From assembly GCA_922989275.2 (NCBI GenBank), contig OV277868.1:13698291-13762290 (forward strand): a stretch of 64,000 nt of DNA, in the 5' to 3' direction. This DNA is from Gari tellinella (Eukaryota > Mollusca > Bivalvia > Cardiida > Psammobiidae). Made by a program: the position numbers and the translations under genes. The notes beneath the pieces are model-generated. The model ran no database searches, was not told where the DNA came from, and worked only from the letters and a program-made list of their open reading frames with translations. The number at the start of each line of letters is the position of its first letter. Positions within the stretch are counted from its first letter, which is position 1. Of the stretch, positions 56,592 to 64,000 are shown one piece after another.

Positions 56592-57117
56592 ACAAGAGGG
56601 CCATGGCCCTAAATTGGCTCACCTGAGGACATTGAAGTTTGTACCTAAGTTGACTGGGCAAGACAACATTTTAATATAGCTATAAATGGAGTTATCTTCC
56701 GGACAAGAAAACATGACAAAAGTGAATTTTGTTGCCAAGCTTATGACCCTTATCCATGACACATCCTCTTATCAAGCTATTTCCATTTCCGGTAAATGAT
56801 AATTATTTCACTAGCGTCAGCAGAACTGGAGTTATTTTCCTGACAATAAAATATGACAAAGGGGAAAACAAAATATTGCTGCCCTTATGCATGGCATTTT
56901 CTCTCATCAGTTTCTTTCCATACATAAAATTTCATTACAATAGCATCAGTAGAACTGGAGTTGTCTTCTTGACAAGAAAATATCACAAAGGGAAATAACT
57001 AAAAAAACAATGATGTCAGAGTTATGGCCTTTGCAAATGGCACTTCCTCTCATTAGGCTCTTTCCAAATAGGCAATTTCATTTTACCCATTACCCCATAG
57101 CCTGTTTCTAGTTTTGA

Positions 57118-57205
57118 AAATAGGTGGCCACCTAAAGCAGGTTGAAAGTAAAGCAGAATGGGTCTTAATGCACACTTTGCTTTACTTTCAAACTGCTTTA
57201 AGCTA
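57118..57205. repeat. Palindrome family II copy
   Basis: Arms cctaaagcaggttgaaag...gcagaatg and ctttactttcaaactgcttt. Flanked by ttacccattaccccatagcc. Confidence 0.75.
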
Positions 57206-57388
57206 CCATCTACTAGGATATAGAAACTTATTTCACATCTTACATTTTCATGACTGTTTAACCCTTTCCCCCATAGAAGCGCCTTTTAGCGCATTCAGTT
57301 TATTCTTGCTCTGAAGAAAATAGTTCCAATTTATACATTCATAAATATGTATAATACAAAATATTTTCTATATTCTAGCAGATGATAG

Positions 57389-57460
57389 CTTAAAGCAGGC
57401 TGAAAGTAAAGCAGAATGCGCTTAAAGCGCATTCTGCTTTACTTTCAACCTGTTTTAAGT
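57389..57460. repeat. Palindrome family II copy, best preserved
   Basis: cttaaagcaggctgaaagta and its partner tactttcaacctgttttaag enclose gcagaatgcg / cgcattctgc with a cttaaag centre. Nearly perfect stem of over 30 bp. Confidence 0.85.
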
Positions 57461-57967
57461 GGACACCTACATTCAATACTAGAGATATGCTATGGGGGAA
57501 AGGGTTAAAGGGGAATTATTTTCTTAAGTGGAGGAATAAATCAAAGGCCTAAAAATGCACATTTATGGGGTAATGGGTTAACAAACGTCAGTATTTATGG
57601 GGGAAAGGGTTGAATCCTGGACAAGAAAAAATGGCAAAACATGCAGATAACTGTGACAAAACCAATATTAAACATATGTATAAATATGGCATAAGACATA
57701 ATTACATAACTGTCAGTGGATCACTTCCAGATCCTGTTTCTCTAAGTATGAAGAAGACTGAACCATTTCTAAACTTTAGCAGACAACATGTTCAGTTCTG
57801 TTGGCCTGATCACTGAGGTCAACTATTATGCAAGAGTACTGTAGCATTAGCAGCACTGCTGCTGGTGGCTTACCCTTACCAGACTGAAATGATGTCTGCT
57901 AAATACCTTCTGTGTGTAAAAAATGTACTTTTTTTTTTTTAGAAAATGTTAAGTTGGTAAATGAGTG

Positions 57968-58036
57968 GCAAATAGTTTGGATCCAGATTAGATGCAGCAT
58001 TATGTTGCATCTGATCTGGATCCAAACTGTTTGCAA
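57968..58036. repeat. Palindrome family I copy, nearly perfect
   Basis: gcaaatagtttggatccag and ctggatccaaactgtttgc enclose attagatgcagc / gttgcatctgat. Only one or two mismatches in an arm of about 32 bp. Confidence 0.88.
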
Positions 58037-58507
58037 ATATTGGTTATTTGCCCATAGTATATTAAGGGTAACTCAGGTAAATACAGTTCTGCCTAAATCA
58101 AAAATACTGTAAAACCTGCCTAGAGCAGCACTTAAACTGTGCAGGGTGGTGTCAAATGTGACCCTAGGGATTTCATTTTAACAAACTATAGAGGGATCCA
58201 CCAGGAGATTCTACTGTACAAATATCAAAGCTTAGGGCCTAGTAGTTTTGGGCAAGAAGATTTTTTAAAGATTTTTGCTTTTTTGCTTTTTCAAGCAGAG
58301 TTTGTGCTTTTTTTCCTTTTTTTTGAACAACTTCTGTAGAGAAGCATCCAAGGAACATCATGAGCAGTTTGAACTCTCCCTACAATCGGCGGGTTTCAGA
58401 GGAGATGTCGTTTGAAGTAAATGTGAACGGACAGACGGACAGACGTACTACGGACGGTGAGCGGTCACAATAGCTCACCTTGAGCCTTTGGCTCAGGTGA
58501 GCTAAAA

Positions 58508-58982
58508 ACTGATAATTAGCCCCTGGGTGGGGCCATTTTTGGCCCGGGTGTCATAATTTGAGAACACACTTGGTAGAGATCCACAAGGCAAAGCTATATG
58601 TCAAATATTAAGAATCTGGGCCTTACAGTTTCAGAGTAGAAGATTTTTAAAGGTTTTCCTATATAAGTCCATGTAAAACTGATAAGCCCCCGGGCGGGGC
58701 CAAATTTGATCAAGGGGTCATAATTTGAACAATCTTGGTAGAGTACCATAGGGCAAAGCTACATGTCAAATATTAATGATCTTGGCCTTACGGTTTCAGA
58801 GAAGAATATTTTTAAAGGTTTTCCTATGAAAAACTAATAGGCCTGAGGGCGTGGCTATTTTGGCCCCGGGGTCATAATTTGAACAATCTTGGTAGAGGAC
58901 CACAAGGCAAAGCTATATGTCAAATATTAAAGATCTAGGCCATACAGTTTAAGAGAAGAAGATTTTTAAAGGTTTTCCTATA
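58508..58982 (+). mobile_element. Continuation of the 56386 element body
   Basis: Three ~160-bp units: aactgataagcccc, gggcggggcc, ggtcataatttgaac, atcttggtagag, then cagtttcagagaagaag. Interrupted at 58983 by a TA-flanked element. Confidence 0.7.
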
Positions 58983-59039
58983 CAGTCGAATACCGTTACC
59001 TCGATATTCGATACGTCGATACTCCGCTTACGTCGATAT

Positions 59040-59929
59040 TTTTCGCCGGTCCCGGCGAATTCCTTCTTTATCTATATAGTAAATCCCTCATTTGCTCATT
59101 ATTGTTTCGTCGATATTATCGGTTACGTCGATGTAATTATTCAGAACCGTAGCAATTTTTCTCACCCTTACATCGATATCTGCTTCACCGTGACCGCATA
59201 TCGCACATTCGGCAAACATTGACTGGAGGTGCGAAAATGGCTCTCGGCCACCGTGACTGATTGTAGCACCAAATGTGTGAACATGTCCGAAATTGCACCA
59301 ATCTGCACGAAAGATAATCCCATCTTAATTGCACTGTATCAATAATATTAATGATTTCCCGAATAACTTTGGTTACGAAGTTTGCGTACATATTTTCGAT
59401 GACGATTCTGTCAAACCTGAGCCAATTATGGCTGCGCTGTTTAAATCAGAGTACAGAATTCTTTGTAGTGCAGACTGAAAGTGCCGTACAGCGAATAAGT
59501 GTAGTGAGATCAAACAAAAGTTACATTTCATTTCGGATTTATTTTTATCTTAGTCAGTTCAAACACGCCGCTTCTGTTTGAATCGCCGAAATAATTTGCC
59601 GGCATTTCGAAATCGGACACACCCTTTTGAAAATTAAATATGTAAACAACTTACGCTTCCTAAAGTTTAGCGTCACCGGAAGTGTAAACAGTTCACTGTG
59701 TTTGTGTGATGAAATATGTAGACCTAATTTTATGTTATAAAGATGTGTTAGCACTCATGCGCTGGATGTTTATGTTGATGAAATCAGGTAGATCTACCAA
59801 ATATTTTTCTAAATATTTAGCCGTGTATTGTCTCTGTCATCTCTTCTATTATTTTGTGTCGCTGTTTGTGTTTCCATTTTGTGTATTAAAATACGAAAAT
59901 TGTTTACTCGCTGCCGCATATCATATCTA
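59040..59929. other. Interior of the pogo-like element, no gene
   Basis: gtcgatatt-type subterminal repeats near 59010-59180, then sequence with short open frames only (at most 76 codons) and no recognisable domain. Confidence 0.4.
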
Positions 59930-61198
59930 ACAAGAGCCCCATGGGGCATATTTCGCTCACCTGAGAAAATAGCTGAAAAAATGGCGATAATAATTTAGGT
60001 CCAGGACTGACCTAGATATGCAACAGACCCGAACAATTTGAACAAATTATGTAAAGTATATTTAAAAGTGTCACCATACCAAATATAAAAGCTCTTGCCA
60101 TATTAGTGTCAGAGAAGAAGACGTTTCAAATTTTCTCTATATAACTCTATGTAAAACTGTGACCCCAGGGGTGAGGCCAATTTTGACCCCAGGTGCATAA
60201 TTTGAACAAACTTGATAGGGGACCTGTAGGCAATGGTATGTGCCAAATATCTAAGCTCTGGCCCTTGTAGTTTCAGAAAAGAAGATTTTTTAAGTTTTCA
60301 TTGAAAAAAATCTATTTTTAGCTCCAGTGACCTAGTTATGCAACCGACCAGAACCATTTGATTAATTTTGGTTTAAGACATCTAGAAGTGTCACCATACC
60401 AAATATCAAAGCTCTGGCCATATTAGTTTCAGAGAAGAAGACGTTTGAAAATTTCACTATATAACTCTATGTAAAACTGTGACCCCCGGGGCGGGGCCAA
60501 ATTCGACCCCAGGGGCATAATTTGAACAAACTAAATAGAGCACCTATAGGCGATGCTATGTGCCAAATATCTAAGCTCAGGCCCTTGTAGTTTCAGACAA
60601 GAAGATTTTTTAAGTTTTCAATGAAAAAAAATCTATTTTTAGCTCCTGTGACCTAGTTATGCAACTGACCAGAACCATTTGAACAATTTTCGTATAGGAC
60701 ATCTAGAAGTGTCACTATGCCAAATATCAATGCTCTGGCCACATTAGTTTCAGAGAAGAAGACGTTTGAAAATTTCACTATATAACTCTATGTAAATCTG
60801 TGACCTCCGGGGCGGGGCCAATTTTGACCCCAGGGGCATAATTTGAACAAACTTGATTGAGGACCAGTAGATAATGCTATGTGCCAAATATGTAAGCTCT
60901 GGCCCTTCCAGTTTTTGACAAGAAGATTTTTTAAGATTTCCTTATTTTTTCACTTTGGTTGCCATGGCAACCAGAGTTCTGCATTGTTTTTAATTCTTTG
61001 AACAAATTTGAAAGAGCTTGACCCAAGGAACATTTCTGTAAAGTTTGGTTGAATTCTGTCAAGCCGTATAGGAGGAGATGTCATTTGAAGCAATTGTTAA
61101 CGACGACGGACGACTAACGACGGACGACTAACGACGGACGCCGGACACAGGGCCATCCCAATAGCTCACCTTGAGCCTTTGGCTCAGGTGAGCTAATA
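59930..61198 (+). mobile_element. 319-bp-repeat Helentron-like element
   Basis: Starts acaagagccccatggggc, then cgctcacctgag. Ends with acgacggacgactaacgacg repeats, caatagctcacc, the ttgagcctttggctc hairpin and aggtgagctaata (one change from ctaaaa). About three internal units. The same family and nearly the same length as 18383-19639 (1,269 against 1,257 bp). Confidence 0.8.
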
Positions 61199-61441
61199 AG
61201 GGCGTAGATTCTGTATTTTTAAAAATACTGACCTCTTTCATCAAGTTAAAAACTATGTCAGAGAATTGAAGATTATGTCAATTACCAATCATTTAACTGT
61301 CGATAAACACTAGGATCGAGTATAACGCATCTTCAATATGACGATACAGATCTCAAATGAGAAACTATCATTAGCTCGAACTTCGGATATGTCGATATTT
61401 TTTCACGGTCCGCTGAACTTCAAGGTAACGGTATTCGACTG

Positions 61442-62663
61442 TATAAGTCTATGTAAAACTGATAAGCCCCGGGGCTGGCCAATTTTGACCCAGGGGTTAT
61501 AATTTGAACAACTTTGGTAGAGGACTATAAGGCAAAGATACATGTCAAATATAAATGATCTAGGCCTTACAGTTTCAGAGAAGAAGATTTTTAAAGGGTT
61601 TCCTATGAAAAACTAATAAGCCCGAGGGCGGGGCCATTTTTGGCCCGGGGGTCATAATTTGAACAATCTTGGTAGAGAACCACAAGGCAAAGCTATATGT
61701 CAAATATTAAAGATCTGGGCCTTACAGTTTCAGATAAGAAGATTTTTAAAGGTTTTCCTATATAAGTCTATGTAAAACTGATAAGCCCCGGGGCGGGGCC
61801 AATTTTGACCCGGGGTCATAATTTGAACAACTTTGGTAGAGGACTATAAGGCAAAGATACATGTCAAATATAAATGATCTCGGCCTTACGGTTTCAGAGA
61901 AGAAGATTTTTAAAGGGTTTCCTATGAAAAACTGATAAGCCCGAGGGTGTGGCAATTTTTTGACCCGGGGGTCATAATTTGAACAATCTTGGTAGAGGAC
62001 CACAAGGCAAAGCTATATGTCAAATATTAAAGATCTGGGCCTTACAGTTTCAGATAAGAAGATTTTTAAAGGTTTTCCTATATTAGTCTATGTAAAACTG
62101 ATAAGCCCCGGGGAGGGGCCATTTTTGACCGGGGGTCATAATTTGAACAATCTTGGTAGAGGACCAAGAGACAAAGCTACATGTCAAATATTAATGATCT
62201 GGGCCCTACAGTTTCAGAGAAGAAGATTTTTTAAGGTTTTCCTACATAATTCAATGTAAAACTGATAAGCCCAGGGGCGGGGCCATTCTTGGCCCGGGGG
62301 TCATAATCTGAACAATCTTGGTAGAATACCATTAGGTCATGATACATGCCAAATATCAAAGGTCTGGGCCTTTCAGTTTCAGAGAAGAAGATTTTTAAAG
62401 ATTTTCTTATGCATTACAAGTTGTTGATACGGTCATGCTAGAAAATCTGGTCCTATAGCAAGGGGAATAACTCTAGCCAAAAACTTTGAACAACATTTCG
62501 TTCCCCCTTGTTACTGATGCTTCTGACAAAGTTTGGTTGAAATCGGGTCAGTGGTTTCTGAGGAGATGTTGTTTGAAATTGTGGACGGACGATGGATGAC
62601 GGACGACGGACGAAGAGCGGTCACAATAGCTCATCCTGAGCCTTTGGCTCAGGTGAGCTAAAA
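61442..62663 (+). mobile_element. 3' part of the 56386 element
   Basis: About six units with a period near 160 bp (aactgataagcccc near 61453, 61767, 62096, alternating with aactaataagcccg). Then a ggacgatggatgacggacg tract, caatagctcatcc, the tgagcctttggctca hairpin and ggtgagctaaaa ending 62663. This closes an element that spans 56386-62663 with three later insertions in total. Confidence 0.75.
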
Positions 62664-62710
62664 ACACTTATTATGCTAAGCGCGACTTGGTTGAACTTTG
62701 TCAACAGTTT

Positions 62711-62776
62711 GTTTACAGTAAAGATCCAGATCTCACGCCACGTTATGCAGCGTCTGATCTGGATCCAGACTTGTTC
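62711..62776. repeat. Palindrome family I copy, diverged
   Basis: gtttacagtaaagatccag and ctggatccagacttg around gatctcacgcc / cagcgtctgatc. Confidence 0.65.
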
Positions 62777-63060
62777 GTCAGTTATTATTTACTTTTCTTA
62801 AGTTTGGAAAGCATCAAACTTATGCTGTTTTTCTGCAGATGATGTGTTTGCAGCAGATGACAATTCTGCATGACTAGGGTTAAACAGCATCCGGCAGGAC
62901 AATTTTCATAGAGATTTTCAAATATCAAGAAAGAGTAGAAACATTAAAGTAATTTCTAGAACTAGCAGGCTGACAATCAGAAGGAAATATTCTAATTGGA
63001 GACTTTTACTTCAATTTTAGCATGCTTTAACCCTTTCACTCTCAATGGCGCCTAAAGGCA

Positions 63061-63126
63061 CAAACAGTTTGGACCTTGATCAGACGCCGCGTAACAAGGC
63101 GTCTGATCAGGATCAAAACTGTTTGG
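63061..63126. repeat. Palindrome family I copy
   Basis: caaacagtttggaccttgat and atcaaaactgtttgg around cagacgccgcg / aaggcgtctg. Confidence 0.85.
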
Positions 63127-63361
63127 CACTCGTATTGAATTCTTTTCAGTCATACTCCCTTACAGTTAACTTTGAAACGATATTGCAGACAACAAAATTG
63201 AAGCAGACGACAATAAAACAGTGAATAAGTAAACTATCAAGAAAGTTTGGCAGTGAAAGGATTAAACAGTTACATGTATTTGTATTTAAAGAAACGAATC
63301 TATGGAATTAATGATGATTATTTAAAAAAAAAAAAAGTTTGTTAAGAAAAATAAATGTACA

Positions 63362-63424
63362 CTGTGTGGCTCGAACCGGCTACCCCCTACATGTCAGTAA
63401 GATTCGCTACCGATTGAGCCACGG
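63362..63424 (-). ncRNA. tRNA-like segment, second copy
   Basis: On the minus strand, A box tggctcaatcgg (63410-63421) and B box ggttcgagcc (63368-63377). Same weak folding as the plus-strand copy at 56010, so not a functional tRNA by eye. Confidence 0.5.
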
Positions 63425-63775
63425 CGACTTCGTTGAATATAGCCTTGTTAGTTAATTATAATTGTGAACCTAATTATGTATTTACGCTAGTTTTGGTACA
63501 TACAGTGATCATTTATTACTAAAAATATAGAATTTGAATAGATATCGATCTTTTCAACGTTTTGGCGATGAAGACCGTAGGTAATAATGTCTTAAACAGT
63601 AATCTCAGTCCTTTGTAATTACGTTACCCCACCCCGAATTTGACCCAATTTGACGAAGCCACTCAAACACTAACGTCGGCTCAAAAACCTCCGCTAAACG
63701 TATCTATATTCTACCTATTCTGAGACAATTATTGCTGCTTAATAAACGTTCGTGTACTCATCTTAGAAAATTCTA

Positions 63776-64000
63776 ACAAGAGGGCCTGAAGGCCCTGATA
63801 TCGCTCACCTGTTGTAATAAAGCCTGATCGCTTTACCTTTCTGAAATGAAGCCTTTTCTAGCATTTTAAAGTATACTCAGTGTCACTAGAAAGTTACCAC
63901 CCATATGTAGGTCCACAATTCCTTTCCCTCATTACATATAGATGCAATTCTTTTTATATTGTACACGATGAAGTGTTATAGAAATAATAAACATGGTTTG
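63776..64000 (+). mobile_element. 5' end of an element running off the window
   Basis: Starts acaagagggcctgaaggcc, then cgctcacctgttg, the same 5' end as the element at 29124-30211 (minus) and the relic at 39490. The 3' end lies beyond the window. Confidence 0.7.

Larger units (their letters stand above)
56592..58507 (+). mobile_element. Helentron-like element nested in the previous one
   Basis: Starts acaagagggccatggccct, then ggctcacctgagg. Ends with a gacagacggacagacg tract, then caatagctcacc, the ttgagcctttggctc hairpin and aggtgagctaaaa. The body includes spaced gaactggagtt(a/g)t repeats (56700-56960), two family II palindromes, a family I palindrome and ttttttttgaacaac near 58320. Flanks match the host unit on both sides (ttcctata | actgata). 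Confidence 0.75.
58983..61441. mobile_element. Pogo/Tc1-mariner-like element, non-autonomous
   Basis: Inverted ends cagtcgaataccgttacctc at 58983 and its near-inverse ggtaacggtattcgactg ending 61441. TA flanks each side (58981-58982, 61442-61443). Removal leaves ttcctatataagtct, identical in form to the uninterrupted unit near 58650. CAGTCGAA-type ends and TA duplication are typical of pogo/Tigger elements. Inside I see no transposase or DDE domain; the element at 59930-61198 is nested within it. Confidence 0.8.
62965..63760 (-). repeat. About 0.8-kb composite repeat, inverted copy
   Basis: Reverse-complement partner of 55590-56385, running through tccaattggagacttttact-like sequence, a family I palindrome at 63061-63126, the tRNA-like segment and ccccaccccgaatttgaccc. 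The plus copy has an extra element inserted at its edge. Confidence 0.8.

Overview
This is eukaryotic, invertebrate-like genomic DNA, AT-rich and almost entirely made of transposable elements and satellite repeats. I found no confident host protein-coding gene. Central-tandem-repeat interspersed elements resembling the 'pearl'-type elements of bivalves, a CR1-like LINE, a Ty3/gypsy element and many MITEs suggest a mollusc, probably a bivalve. That assignment is inference and I do not name a species.

Layout. 1-1634: old repeat fragments. 1635-9602: a young full-length Ty3/gypsy LTR retrotransposon with matching 507-bp LTRs, a broken gag and a nearly open pol. It sits inside a MITE with CAGGGCT ends. 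9823-14676: AT-rich sequence, one 145-bp satellite element and small palindromes. 14677-31205: a nested block. Two copies of a 5,177-bp tandem duplication (16041-21217 and 21218-26394) carry 165-bp satellite arrays, further elements with the same termini and the 3' end of a CR1-like LINE. The rest of that minus-strand LINE continues to about 31205. 31206-45568: microsatellites, MITEs, foldbacks and 181-bp and 165-bp arrays. 45569-54357: a 165-bp array element split by a 5,343-bp insertion with long imperfect inverted ends and about 70 copies of a 42-43-bp minisatellite. 54358-64000: an inverted pair of about 0.8 kb repeats with tRNA-like segments, a pogo/Tc1-like TA-flanked element and several nested repeat elements.

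The unifying pattern is a superfamily of short non-autonomous elements (at least 14 in the window). They share the 5' end ACAAGAG, then a small GC-rich hairpin, then GCTC[A/G]CC. They share a 3' hairpin ending GG[T/C]GAGCTAAAA, usually preceded by a GACG/ACG-rich microsatellite. Bodies differ between families and most are tandem arrays. Two of them interrupt the LINE. Removing exactly 2,346 bp and 1,088 bp returns all LINE pieces to a single reading frame with no target duplication, each at an A|A site. This fits Helentron-like (rolling-circle) insertion.

There are no operons or host pathways to describe. The content is a stratigraphy of insertions, satellite expansion and unequal exchange.
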